The notes under the pieces were generated by a model. The model was not told where the DNA came from and made no database searches. It saw only the letters and a program-made list of their open reading frames with translations. A stretch of DNA of 64,000 bases from Aegilops tauschii subsp. strangulata (lineage: Eukaryota > Streptophyta > Magnoliopsida > Poales > Poaceae), in assembly GCF_002575655.3 (NCBI RefSeq), contig NC_053040.3:362636267-362700266 (forward strand), in the 5' to 3' direction. The position numbers and the translations under genes are program-made. Positions 44,406-56,221 of this stretch are shown piece by piece (position 1 is the stretch's first letter; the number at the start of each line of letters is the position of its first letter).

Positions 44406-44939
44406 TTATATATGGATGCGAGTAAAAATCAATAACCGAGTCGAGCACTAATAAGGAGAGGGTAAAGAGGGAGCCGGTGCATCCGAAATTAATGGGGAGT
44501 GATCCGAGAATTCATGAGACATTAATTGAGGAATTAGTGGGAGAAAACGATCCGATTAAATAGGATGGCATTAGTGGGAGAAAATGGTCCGATTACATAG
44601 GCTAATTCCCCGATTAGTGAGGGAATTAGTGGCCAAATTGCTAAAGCACATCTAGACGTGCTCTAAGTATTGCACATCTAAGTCACATGTCATTAATTTT
44701 ACGCTAAGATTCGTGCTAGTATTTTCTTTTGTTTTTTCTTTTTCTTTCTAGTTTGATTGAGTCACTTAGATATGTAATAACTAGGGCACATCAGACCCAT
44801 AAAATTTGGGAGATGTAGAGGGATTTCTGGAACATGCTTGATTCACCCCTTGATTAAATGATTGAATTTGGTGGTGACCGACGAGCTGGTGGACTGGTGT
44901 ACTACATGAGTAGCAGCATAATTCTCGCGAAGGTACCTC

Positions 44940-45137
44940 AAGATGATCATCCCTCTAGGCTTACGAGAGCTTTGGAAACACCGGAATGACATAGTATTCG
45001 ATGGAGCAACACCATCACTAGTGCAGGCTCTGCGGGGTATTGATCGTGAAGGACGAACGTGGAGATCGGCGGGTCTACTTAAGGGTAGTCTTGACTTCTT
45101 TTTTGATGGTTTGAGTATGCGGATTAGCGGCGAGTAG
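44940..45137 (+). pseudogene. LINE reverse-transcriptase C-terminal fragment
   Basis: The frame LGLRELWKHRNDIVFDGATP followed by SLVQALRGIDREGRTWRSAG matches the end of the zinc-binding region at the C-terminus of plant L1-type ORF2. It stops at TAG after SMRISGE, and the 3' untranslated part continues to about 45260. No reverse-transcriptase core is present, so this is a 5'-truncated insertion. Confidence 0.68.
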
Positions 45138-45436
45138 CCCCGTAGTGATATAACATGCTTGTGGAGGTTGTATTTACAGCTATGTAAACATGTTGTAAAC
45201 CTTGTGGAGGTGATTAGTCCCTTTACTAATCCGGAGCAGATATGATTCTCGTCTTTTTTCAGAGGGGACCCAGAGTGATCGAACCCACAAGAGGATGGTG
45301 TCCTTTAAGCAAGGGTTTCTAACAAGCTTTTGCAAGATAATTAGTTCCTGTTTTTGGCCGGATCGTAAATCAAGATGACATTGAAAACACTTATAATAAA
45401 AATAGCCATGGTATGAGGAGAAATGCATTGGAGCAC

Positions 45437-45812
45437 CTGGATGCCACACACCCCTATATGAAAGTAGCACTAAAAAAATATCAGAAAATTTAAAAGATTC
45501 CAAAATTTTAGGATACCAAACCTGGGAGCCCGTTGTAGACCCATGTTCATTTTCAACGGGAATGGGTGCCTGTAGTATCCGATGCGCTAGAATTACGATC
45601 GAACATATGATACGTCTAACTTTTTTTCTATACATACGAATTTTTGTCTTTTTACTGACATTATCACGGGCACTCATTCCCCACGAAACTAAGCATGAGT
45701 GTACAACAAGAACCCATGTTTCATATCTAAAATTTCAGAATTTTAGAAAATTCCTAATATATTTTTTAATGCTATATTCATATAGGGGTGTGTGGCTCCC
45801 AAGAGCCACAAA
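45437..45812. mobile_element. Fold-back element with long inverted repeats
   Basis: The left arm from about 45437 (ATGCCACACACCCCTATATG) to 45575 pairs with the right arm from 45660 to 45805 (CATATAGGGGTGTGTGGCTC). The arms are about 140 bp with roughly 80% identity, and the spacer is about 85 bp. ORFs on both strands are by-products of the palindrome. Confidence 0.8.
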
Positions 45813-45957
45813 TCCTCTTCATAGGTATGAGGTCTTATGCTTACAATCATATTTTTGTGTTGGGACCATCACGATCTTAATTTGTGCCCTCGAAGTCATC
45901 CATCGAGATGTGGCTATTAGGTGTCGAAGTGGGGGATGTGTCCAAATTACATCTTGA

Positions 45958-46871
45958 CCGACATGCATCCTGCATCAAGAGTTAGTTGTCCAATAGAAGG
46001 CCCTATCCATCGTGCGGAGTTGCCCTGGTAATTAAGATAGCAATAATCAGACAAAAGCATTTGGCGTTTAATGACTACGCCTCTTGAATGCGAAGAGATA
46101 GGATTTTTGTTACCGCACTAAACTTTTCTGTCACTGGTGTTCATACTAACACTTCATGGTCTCTCCGCCCTTAGCCTCTCCGCGGCTCGCTCTCCATTAT
46201 CCTGTGTACCTGCAGGGATGAAGAACACTACACATACGAGACGTTTGATTCAAAGTACTTTTGTCGATCCCTCCAACAAATACATTGGGTTATAAGACAT
46301 TGCCTCAACCCACGACCTTACTGAACTACTCACACATGGAGATCAGGTCACACGAAGAACTCATCGAAGAATGAATATTGATTGGTTGATACTATGTCTT
46401 ACAATGGATGTCGTATGTGATACATGATTACAAGTATGGCTAGATGGCTAAGAACTATGGTGGTGATGAAGATTGTGGCTATGAAGATGGGAAATGGCGG
46501 CTGCTAGGGTTGATGGAGATGGCTTCTATGAAGATGACGATGTGTGGTTTGTTCTGCAATGTTATGTTGCTCATTTGGCATCAGGCCCTTTGTAAAGGTT
46601 GTTCAGGTGGACCAGACACCTCGGTTGGCACGTCATATGACCATCCATACGAGCAGGGATGGTCATATGTAAGACCGTCTTTTGCTATGCTTCCTCTGAT
46701 GCGCCTCTCACTTGATCTCCTCTATCTTCACTTTACTCCTTCACGTATATTGGCTTGATTTCGTCCATAAATAGCCTATTTCCCGTGGAAACAAAATAAA
46801 ATCGAATATTTGGAAACCTTTGCATTCATTAGCCATTAGTGGCAATATCAGAGCAAATATCTCAGTTTTAA
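45958..46871. other. Intergenic stretch
   Basis: No recognised domain. A 104-codon plus-strand frame at 46444-46758 has no known motif and no coding-like neighbours, so I do not call it a gene. Confidence 0.35.
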
Positions 46872-47056
46872 TGAAATATTTTGGTTTAAACTCAGGTTAG
46901 AGGAGTGTAAAAATATTTTGGTTTAAACTCAGGTTAGAGGAGTGTAAAAATATTTTGGTTTAAACTCAGGTTAGAGGAGTGTAAAAATATTTTGGTTTAA
47001 ACTCAGGTTAGAGGAGTGTAAAAATATTTTGGTTTAAACTCAGGTTAGAGGAGTGT
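46872..47056 (+). repeat. Minisatellite, 37 bp x 5
   Basis: Five head-to-tail copies of a unit beginning AAAAATATTTTGGTTTAAAC and ending GGAGTGT. Copies 2-5 are identical, and copy 1 differs at its first two bases. Confidence 0.95.
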
Positions 47057-48225
47057 AAAAATAACACTCATCAGGAGGGTTTCTTCACCCCTTTCTCCAA
47101 TAATATATGATATGCACACTCGTGCATATTCTAGAAAATAAATAAATGAGTGAATTAAATAACGGGAAAGAGGATTCATGACACATGTCCCCATTTTATT
47201 CGTGAGACATGATGAAGGATTCGAACCAGCGATGTGTTATCTGTCACTGAACGATACTTGATTTCCGCATATCGTACTAAGTAAACTAAGAATTATATTA
47301 TTGATGTGTTAATTCTCAGGCAACTTCTTGAGCAAATATACATTGATTATTCAATTTTCATATGATTTGCAGGTTTTTTCTTCATATTATCGATAAAACA
47401 CATATAATTTCCCACAAAAAGATAACACATATAATACCTATAAACTCAATTTTCTTGACAAAAAATTGCAGGTGTCTGCGGTCCCGTTTCATCACGTTGG
47501 ATATCAAGGAAACTGTGGCGCATGAGCTAGAGACAGACACATGTTTCAACTACGGTCGGGGCTCCGCCCATTCGCGCTGACACCATCGAGATGGAGGCAA
47601 CATCATGGACGGCTTATCCGCCGCCAGGAACCCCATCTTGCTCCCTCTGCTAATCGCATACCTTGCGTCGAGATCTTATTTGCGCTCACAAAGTTTTCAG
47701 GTTTTGTGTGGAAATTGGAATGCATTAACTGCTCACATTATTACAAACGCTTTGTATTAATTTCCAAACTTCCAAGGGAACATTAGAAAAAATTCACAAC
47801 CACTAGGCCATGCATTGTCTACGTACTACAACCTTACCACGGCTAGCACATTTTTTACTATGCTGAATCTTAACAAGGTTTATCATCCAGCTCCTTCCAT
47901 GAGGGCCTTGACTTCCTTCACTAACTAAAAGTCCCATTGACCTTATACATACTACTTAATTGTCTATTGAGCTATTTAACTACATTGTCATGTAATTCAC
48001 GATAATCATTGTTTGCTCCGGACATTGCATGCATCAATATTAAATAAGAAGGGGGCAGCACAACATTGTTGAATAGGTGGATAACATGGCCACCATTGGC
48101 AACAGTAGCAGAGATTAGAAGTGACGACATGGATGGGTTGTTAGGGCATGCAAGCATTTCTTTCTCCTATTGCAATGCAAGGGAACATTTGTTAGTCTTA
48201 ATTAAAAGAAGTCAAAGATTTTTTG
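47057..48225. other. Intergenic AT-rich stretch
   Basis: I see no supportable gene, RNA or repeat family. A short GC-rich patch at 47500-47660 has no domain. Confidence 0.35.
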
Positions 48226-48323
48226 AACAACAACAAGAAGAAGAAGTTGGGATAGGCTAGAGCTGAAATCAACAATATCTCATAATCCACTCATAATTCT
48301 GGCACATGGATAGCTCTTAGCGT
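48226..48323 (+). repeat. Au SINE-like remnant
   Basis: AACAACAAGAAGAAGAAGTT, then GGGATAGGCTAGAGCTGAAA and CTGGCACATGGATAGC occur in the order and spacing of the Au SINE family, about 100 bp and diverged. Confidence 0.5.
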
Positions 48324-48678
48324 GAATAAATGTTATTGTTTATTTTTCATGTTCATAATTAATGTTTATTTTTCTGTGCTATAATTGCAATGGTTTTTAA
48401 GTCTGCAATAACCATGAGATTTGGCAGAAAACCCAATTGCATGTGTGAAGTAATAAACAATAAGTGGATTCCTAGTCTCGCCTATAAGACTAGCTCATGT
48501 GTTGCATGATGAACTTGTTTTCTGATCGTGGGCATAGTTAAAGTAATAGGGATTTTATCATTTATGCCACTAGTTGTGTCCCACTACTCAGTTTTGCCAC
48601 GAGGAATTTCAACTGCTAAAAAATGCCATCGGTCTGTTAGGCGCTTGCTAAAAAATGCCACTAGACACAATTACTGCC

Positions 48679-48793
48679 AGCTCAAAGCTCATTTACCATG
48701 TTATAGTGACCAAAATACCCATGGACCAACATCTCAGCTCAAAGCCCATTTACCATGTTATAATGACCAAAATACCCATGGATCAACATGTCA
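48679..48793 (+). repeat. Tandem duplication of a 57-58-bp unit
   Basis: The unit CAGCTCAAAGCTCATTTACC..CCAAAATACCCATGGACCAACAT appears twice head to tail with about four differences. Confidence 0.85.
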
Positions 48794-48836
48794 GCTCTCC
48801 CTCTTATCTCACTACGATAAAGTGTGGGTCACACTT

Positions 48837-49317
48837 TGTAAGTGCATCTAGTGCCACCCCTTGTTGATTTTGGAGTATTGACGACAAACTTGGTTAAGGG
48901 ACTAATGTGTTTGTGAGACTCACAGGAGAACACAGATAGGAGTCCCTGGAGATTCGGTTTACCCATCAAAGATGACCCCTAATGACGTGTGAAGACATTG
49001 AAGATAATGGTGGTACGCGAAGACATGCACTTGAAGACAATGGAGCACGAGGACATAGTATTTTGGTAGTTTCATTTTCTTCTTTCTTGAGTCATAGGAA
49101 CCACCGTACTGTTAAGTGGGGTCAAGGTAAACAAAGCCAGAAACTAACGTGATGCTCAACCTAAAATCCTACGTCTTCGAGTGAAGACAATGAGAGAAAA
49201 CCTCTTCCAGAGTTGGTTGAGTCAGCTTCACTTGGAGCTCAAGTAAAGATGTCGCGTGTGTTTGAAATCCGACCGTTGGCGTGTCGGTTGGCCACTGACC
49301 CAGGGTCAGTTTGGTCA
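48837..49317 (+). repeat. Truncated LTR of a Copia-like or unclassified retrotransposon
   Basis: It begins TGTAAGTGCATCTAGTGCCA and continues with GGAGTATTGACGACAAACTT and GAACCACCGTACTGTTAAGT, segments I know from an abundant Triticeae LTR. The sequence is broken off at 49317 by the CACTA end. The remainder of the LTR is not seen on the far side of the CACTA element. Confidence 0.6.
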
Positions 49318-49739
49318 CACTACAAAAAAGTACACTTCCGTGATGATACGTGTTTGTCACAGTAGGTCACGTTTTCTGTCATGCATGTACATCCATGACA
49401 ATTTTATGACAGAATCAAGATAGTCATACCTGTGCTGTCGTAGAAGTGTTCCATGACATTACCAAAATTATCATCACGGAAGTGTCCACTTCCATGACGA
49501 TAAATCGCGCGTCACAGAAGTGCTTTCGTCAAGGGTGACCGACACGTGGCATCCACCGTAACGGAACGTCCTTAAGCTATCGGGTCCGGTTTTGGATCCG
49601 ATAACCCGTTAACAGCCCCGACCAATGGGGATTTTCCACGTGTAAAATCATCATTGGCTGGAGGAAACACGTGTCGGCTCACCGTTGGAACAGATGTCAT
49701 CCACTCATTGGACCCAAAGCGCCTATGATACGTCGACAC

Positions 49740-50612
49740 ATGGCACGGCCCAACAGAGGCCCATTCCCGTTAAAAGGCCAGCCCGTTTGACTTGGTCAAA
49801 AGGTGGCGGGCCGGCCCACGGCAAGCCTGTTAACGGCATGTTCGCATATAGCCCATTTACAGCCCGCTAACGGGCCCGTTTACGGCCTATCCGAATTAGG
49901 CCCAGTAGCGTCATCTGGGCCGTCCAATATAATTCCAGCCCGTTTTAACTTCCGGCCCATGTATGGCCCATGACGTATTTCGGCCCATATGAGTCCCTTT
50001 GTAACTCTTGGCCCATTAATGGCCCGTGGTGAAACCGACCCGTAATGAATAGTGTATCGCTTTATACCCATTAGCGGCCCATTATTCCATTGGGTCATTT
50101 CCAGCCCGTGTTACCTTTCGGCCTTCTGAGGGCCCATTTATTCTTGGGCTCATTTCCAGCATTCGGTTACTTACGGCCCGTTAGTGGCCTTTTCTGCTTG
50201 TGGGCCAAATTCAGCCCGTGGATACAGTCGGCCCGTTTGTGGCCCGTTAATCTGTTGGGCCATTTTCATAGCATCATCAAATACGGCCCGTTATGGTCAG
50301 CCCATAAAACGTACGATTTCCACTCTAGCCCGTTTACGGCCCCTTATACGGCCCGTACAAGGCCCATAGATGAGACGGTCCGTAGAAGGCCCATGGATCC
50401 TACGGGACATAGAAGGCCCATTGACCCGATGGCCCATAGAAGGCCCATTGATATGACGACCCATAGAAGGCCCATGGATCCGATGGCCCATAGAAGGCCC
50501 ATGGATCCGACAGCCCATTGAAGGCCCACGGATCCGACGGCCATAGAAGGCCATGGATCGTCCGTCCCGTAGATGGCCCATGGATCGTACGGCCTGTGGA
50601 GGGCCATGTTCA
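49740..50612 (+). repeat. GGCCCA/GGCCCG-rich array grading into a 27-bp tandem repeat
   Basis: From 49740 GGCCCR words recur every 15-30 bases. From about 50339 to 50612 they become a regular 27-bp unit of the type CATGGATCCGATGGCCCATA + GAAGGCC, about ten copies. Because 27 is a multiple of three, both strands show periodic ORFs (RRPMDPMAH on plus, MGLLWAIGS on minus). These are a consequence of the repeat and probably not proteins. Confidence 0.88.
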
Positions 50613-50939
50613 CTACAACATTTAGGCGAGTTGGCCCCCGTTTGAACGATATAGCATATTCAAAGAATTATCCTACTCTATACTATCACCTCTACAAAAA
50701 ATACACTATACAATAAAGAGACTAAGACATAGAAGCGTAGAATAATCCTACACTATACAATAAAGAAATTACAGCCGATTATACCCACTGGGCATTATGG
50801 TTCGGCACCAGTGATAATAAAGCATACACAAACAGCAAATTACATACACTGGGCAAATACAGCTCATACATCATGGACGCGCATCAACATAACTTACCAT
50901 TTGAACTATAATCTCTTCAGAAAATAGGATTGACCGAAT

Positions 50940-53900
50940 TTAGATAGCACAAATTTCAGTCTGCAAAATCTCCAATTCCTTCGTTGTTACCTCAGTGTCT
51001 TGTTTCATTTTTTTGACTCCTGCATCTAATACCTGCATGTCCAGTCTCAACTTGTTGACTGTACGTTCAGAATCATGTACACGTTGTCTTGCCACCTCTA
51101 GTTGATGCTCGAGAACATCAGCACATTCCAATTCCAATGCATAATCATTCGGTAACGGCCATGCCGCACTGCTCGTAGATCTTTGTGTTGATGTCACTTC
51201 ATCCTGAAATGTTTCTGTAAGTACACATGACTAGGGTAAAAATATAGTTACAACAGTGAAGCGAGCAAGGCCGACTATTTTGTACGTGGCAAAACAGGAC
51301 TAACAATAATGTTACACGTCATGAAGCATAAGCAGGTGATATTTTAAAAATTATAAAAAAGGTAGTCTTTGCAGCCTGCATACAGAAATCTCTCTTAGCT
51401 CACCAGAGGAGCATGATGTTGGGGCCCAATCCAAAACACAGACAAGTTACAAATTTAGACAGCACGTTGCGTAGAAGTAAGCAAGCAGTTGGCCATTCTG
51501 TAGCTCAATTAAAGTATTAGGGAGCATAATGAACAGCAGAGGGTTTCATACAAACATACTACAACAAGCAAAACTATGCAATCGTTAACCTAGTATAAAC
51601 TAGATTGTGAGCCTCATGCAATAATAGTTGGTTAATAGACTTCAAAGCTTCAGGCACACTTCGGCAGAGTAATTAAATGGTAAGGCCTTTAATTATGTCA
51701 ACTAATAGTTATACAAGTACCCAACATCAGGCATCATTCTTTGGGCATCTCATTAACTGAGGACAAATAAAGCAATTGAAAAGAGCAAATTAACTATGCG
51801 TGAAACAAACAAGGAATTGAACTGTTGAGTTGGATACAGTGACTTACCTTAACAGGTTGAAGAGGCTCGGCGCAGCCCCTACTTCTCTTGCAAGGCTCCT
51901 TCCTAACATCTTGTACTTGGAAATCCTCAATCTTATCTTCATTGCACCCCCTCTGCAAGGTGACACAAACTAGTTACTCGTCTCCTTGGAAGATAAATAT
52001 GCATACTTTCCAGTCTGTGAACACAAAAGGATGAGATTATAACAAAACAACACCACATAATGAAACATGCCGCATCTCTTGCACTTGCACACAATGAAAT
52101 GAGCATTTACTATGTCTGCACTATGTAAAAACTAGGCATACCTTCGAACTGGATCTCCAGGTACTCTTGGAGAGCCTACTTTAGTGTACAGCCAAACCTT
52201 TATGTCACCTATGAGTTAGAAAAGGCCCCACTACAGCAGCCCTTAGTGTTTAAATCGTTGACAAGCTTTGTTAGAGTGTTAGGTCAAGAACAACAAGTAA
52301 TCAAAGCAAACAGTCCTAGTATGGCTGGCTGATGCAAACAAGCAATTGAACAGATGTGTGAGCAAATCTTACATATCAAGAAAAGAAGCAAAGAAGGAGG
52401 CTTAAAGACCATCACTTGACTGACCAGATTTAAGGGGCGTTTAAACATCATGTGCAACGTATGAACTAACATAAACATTGCATATTCCAGATTCTACAAT
52501 GGAATGCACATGTATTAGGTTATGCCATGTATGATGATGCCTAAATGTACACTATAGCAGGCACGAGTGATTCATCATCGCACGCACAATTGAATTGCAG
52601 GTTAAGGGCCAGTTCTATTCTGCCTTTTCAGGGCTTATTGTCAAAATAAGCCATAAAAGATGTAAAGAAGTCATTTTTAAGTTATGGGCTTGGGCTTAAC
52701 TAATTTTGCTTTGGAGGGGGGTGTTTCGGGTAGACTCTGTTGTCTGCCTATATTACACTCAAAATGTAACTGGTGACGCCCGCGTCACACCTCACCCTCA
52801 AGTAAAAACAAACACGCAAGCGTTCATTGCCCTGCCCGCTTGCATCTCCTCTCCCCTTTCCCTCTACCTCGATCCCCTGCCTGCAGCACTATGGTTCCTC
52901 CAGCAAGTCGTCGCCACTGGTCCCATCTGGCCTGGTCCTCGACGATGCTCTGTCCAGCTAGGCTACATGGCCGGCGGGTAGGGGCAAATCTCCTTGGCTG
53001 CTCCTCCCTCTAGCGCCGCCCCTCATTCTCATGGTCTCCAGCAGCTGCTCCACTGTGGCTCGTCCAACGCACTACTCCGGCAGGCGCTGCACAACTACGG
53101 CTGATGCCACACTGCGGCAGAAGGCACCTTATCCCCCCTCCCCACCTCCCAGGCCATGGCCTTGAGGTGCTGTTAAAGGATGAGCTCATCCAACATGGTG
53201 AGGATATCCTCTGATTTTTTGCCAAATTTTCATTCTGATCCACTATACGATGAATTGCTATGAGCTGCTTATGCTGCTGCTATATGATGCATTGCTATGA
53301 GCTGCTCCTGCTGCTGCTATATGATGAATTGCTATGAGCTGCTGCTGCTATATGATGAATTGCTATGAGCTGCTGCTGCTATATGATGAATTGCTATGAG
53401 CTGCTGCTGCTATATGATGAGTTGCTATAAGTTGCTCCTGCTGCTGCTGTATGATGAATTGCCACGAGCTGCTCCTGCTGATGCTATATGATGAATTGCT
53501 ATGAGCTGCTCCTGCTGCTGCTATATGATGAATTGCTATGAGCTGCTCCTGCTGCTGCTATATGATGAATTGCTATGAGCTGCTCCTGTTGCTGCTATAT
53601 GATGAATTGCTATGAGCTGCTCCTGTTGCTGCTATATGATGAATTGCTATGAGCTGCTGTTGGTATATGATGAATTGCACACTGCTGCTACTGCTGCTGT
53701 ATGATGAGTTGCTATGAGCTGCTGCTATATGATGCTTTCAGGTGGTGCTGCTATATGATAATAACAAGCCACTTGGACCATCGAATTTCAATAAATAATT
53801 GTTCTTCATTTAAATGTGGGTCATGCGTTTTTCGTTTAAATTAGGCAATGGGATCTCTATGCAAAACATTGACCAAAGTAGATTGTGTCAAGTAGATGGT

Positions 53901-54307
53901 ATCTTTGTATTTGCATTTTGAGAAAATAGTGATGGTCTGTTTTCCTATCATATTAATTACCGCACTGGGTTCAATTTGTGATGTTTGCAAGTCAAATTAA
54001 TTTTCATATGGGCAGCAAAATGAAAAATATAATGCAATCTAGACTTTTCACTGATCATACCAAAGATAAGCTGAAAACGCAATGAAAAGAACTGGTTGGC
54101 TTATTACATGGAGCTTATATTCACAGGTGCTCTGTCCCTAAGAAACTTGGCCAATAGAACTGACATACAAATAACATGTCAGATGATTGCAATGGAGGAG
54201 TGACGTACCATAGCACACTGTATAGGTTCACCGCTGGCTCTCCTTTTTTTGCGATGTTCCATGAAATTGCCACATACATCTTGTACTTTTTCATTGTGTA
54301 ACCCTAT
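50940..54307 (-). pseudogene. CACTA TnpA-like (second ORF) gene, 3' exons
   Basis: Three minus-strand exon-like blocks are seen. 54307-54209 encodes NEKVQDVCGNFMEHRKKRRA between cag and gtacgt. 51952-51848 encodes NEDKIEDFQVQDVRKEPCKR between cag and gtaagt. 51197-50940 ends the protein with a coiled coil: LEHQLEVARQRVHDSERTVN then KLRLDMQVLDAGVKKMKQDT. The first two blocks resemble each other (NExK, VQDV, basic KR tract), so an exon was duplicated. Coiled-coil proteins with such basic repeats are encoded by Triticeae CACTA elements; they are thought to bind subterminal repeats. The frame between blocks is not continuous enough to call a functional gene. Confidence 0.5.
53243..53755 (+). repeat. 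Minisatellite of 27-37-bp units
   Basis: About 13 copies of a unit TATATGATGAATTGCTATGA + GCTGCTGC, with or without an inserted CTCCTG triplet pair. The variation in length comes from the number of CTG/CTC triplets. It is located in an intron of the CACTA gene. Confidence 0.92.
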
Positions 54308-54511
54308 CTGCAAGTTGACACGGCTAATTTCAGACATCTCTACATGATAATACATTGCATATCCCCTGCGCATATTTAAACCGCCAATTAATGATTGTGT
54401 GCGTAGCATAAACTAGCCATGACTCTGTGTGCTGGACTAGCAGACACTCTAAGGGAGCCTAACGTAGTGTACTGGAATTCCTACATGCCACCTACGATTT
54501 TGTGTAATGTA

Positions 54512-54676
54512 CTGCCTCTGTTCCTAAATATATGTCTATGTAGAGATTCCAGTATGGACCACATACAGATGTATATACATGCATTTTCGAGTGTAGATTC
54601 ACTCATTTTGCTCCGTATGTAGCCTATAGTGGAATCTCTGGAAAGACTTATATTTAGGAACGAAGGTACGAGGTAG
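54512..54676. mobile_element. Stowaway-like MITE, diverged
   Basis: CTGCCTCTGTTCCTAAATAT at the left and ATATTTAGGAACGAAGGTAC at the right form the inverted ends, with the internal GTAGATTCACTCATTTTGCT block shared with the other Thalos-like copies. The right tip is altered. Confidence 0.78.
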
Positions 54677-55059
54677 TATCATGTATGACATCTACATATC
54701 TAATTTAGCAGCCAGTAGTAGAAATCATTGTCTGCACAAAGGGATTACTGGTCGAAAATCCTAGCAAAGCGCGCTGGCAGGCACAGAACAATACAAGAGA
54801 GAGAGACACGCTTACAAGATCATAGCAATGCATCGGTCCAGGATCTTGGTTGGCCAAACTGTTAGATCCAGAAGAAACATCGTCCTTGTAGTTTTTGCCA
54901 GCTGCATAACAGGAAACAGCGACCTGTTAGTATATTTGAAGTACATCGGGCAGGTGGTGCTGGACGGGTTTAAAGTTGACAAGTACCTAGGCCGTGGCGG
55001 GTGCTTAGCATCTTGCCAGACGGTGGGATTCAGGTTAGAAACATCAAGGGTGATGACGC

Positions 55060-55885
55060 TGTGCTAGCTGTCGGGGTCCGGTAAGGAGATCTAGAACCGT
55101 CGAGTAGGGTGTTTCTGGAGTGGCTCCGGTAGGGTGGACTACGGTGTGGGCGAAGCGGATCTGTGGCCGTGGACGAGGGCGTAGGTGAAGCTGCTCCGGT
55201 GGTTGGGTTAAGGATGGTGTCGACGATGCAGATCTGCGGCCGTGGACGGGGCGTCAGAAGCTGCTCCGGTAGGTTGGATGAGGGTGCAAGGAAGCGGATC
55301 TAAGGCCGTGGACTTGTGAGTTGGCAAAGCGGCCCCGGTAGGGTTGAAAATGGTATAGGCGAAGCTACTCCGGTGGGGTTGACGATGGTGTCAGCGAAGC
55401 GGCTCCGGTAGGGCTGAGGAAGGTGTCGGCGAAGAGGATCAGAGGCCGTCGACGGGGGCGTTGGTGGGGCGGCTCCGGGGGGGGGGGGTGGACAAAGCGT
55501 CTCCGATGGGGAGTACGAATGAGCCGCTGCAGATGCGCTGCGGTTGACGAGAGTACCGGCGAAGCAGATCTGGTGCCGTGGACAAGGCCGGCACTGAATG
55601 GGCCGCGGTACAGTGATGGATGAGCAGTCTACTTGTTTCTAGGGGAGGTGGGAGGGGTAGATGCGGCCGCAGAAGCAGATCCGGCAAGGTGGACGCCGCT
55701 GGTAGTGAATGGGCTCTGGTACGCCGGTGGATGAGCAGTCTAGGGTTTCGAGAGGGGAGGGGAGAAAGGCCGATGAAGTACGGACGGCGTGATGTGAGAT
55801 GTTGTGGTGCTGTGGAGTTAGTCGTTTTTGCGGGAGGGAGAGGAAATGGGGGTGCTGTGTAGTGGGGGGAACCGGAAGTTACCAA
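55060..55885 (-). pseudogene. Repeat-rich 5' exon region of the CACTA gene
   Basis: On the plus strand a GC-rich motif pair, GCGGATCTGTGGCCGTGGAC and GCTCCGGTAGGGTTGA, recurs about ten times. On the minus strand a frame from the Met at 55885 reads repeated STLPDLLLR / STAPDLLRR elements between RLLIHRRTRAHS-like segments. Such degenerate repeat exons precede the coiled-coil ORF in Triticeae CACTA elements. Stops interrupt the frame left of 55439. Confidence 0.4.
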
Positions 55886-56221
55886 AGCAGCCCCGACCTA
55901 TTTATGTAGATGAGGGCGGTATTGTAACTGTTGTTCTCCGTGCACCAAGGACAAAAGGGGAATTTCGCATGCTAAAGACTAAGGTGGCGGAAATTTTCGA
56001 AGGAGGCGGGAGATTTTGCCGCCCGCGGGATCGTTCATATCCAGTTTCAACTAATTTTGGACCGTGCTAGCGGGAAGGTCATGCGAGACTGTGTACACGG
56101 GGCACACGTCAGCAGTTAATAACTAGTGTGAAGTCCACCCTAGAAAAAAGACAATAAGTCGGGATGATGCGCCGATAACTTGGACGTTCACACGGGCGCG
56201 ACCAATCGTACGGGTGTAGTG

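Larger units (their letters stand above)
49318..56221 (-). mobile_element. Degenerate CACTA (En/Spm-like) transposon
   Basis: The left tip CACTACAAAAAAGTACACTT (49318 on) is a canonical CACTA terminal repeat, followed by subterminal repeats around TTCCGTGATGAT and ATCATCACGGAAGTG. A weak right candidate is GGGTGTAGTG ending at 56221. The three bases outside (TCA left, GCG right) do not match, so the right boundary is doubtful. Inside are a GGCCCA tandem array, exons of a minus-strand TnpA-like gene, a minisatellite, and a repeat-rich first exon. No TNP2-type transposase domain is visible, so it is non-autonomous. Confidence 0.58.

Noticed and set aside
50297..50613. Periodic ORFs with 9-residue repeats on both strands
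   Set aside because: They follow from a tandem repeat whose length, 27 bp, is a multiple of three. There is no start context or promoter evidence.
50613..50632. CACTACAACATTTAGG as a second CACTA left tip
   Set aside because: It lies at the end of the GGCCCA array without subterminal repeats, and no inverted partner was found. It is likely internal to the element starting at 49318.
56212..56221. GGGTGTAGTG as a certain CACTA right end
   Set aside because: The flanking triplet GCG does not match TCA at the left end, and only six bases of the tip are conserved. It is kept only as a weak boundary.
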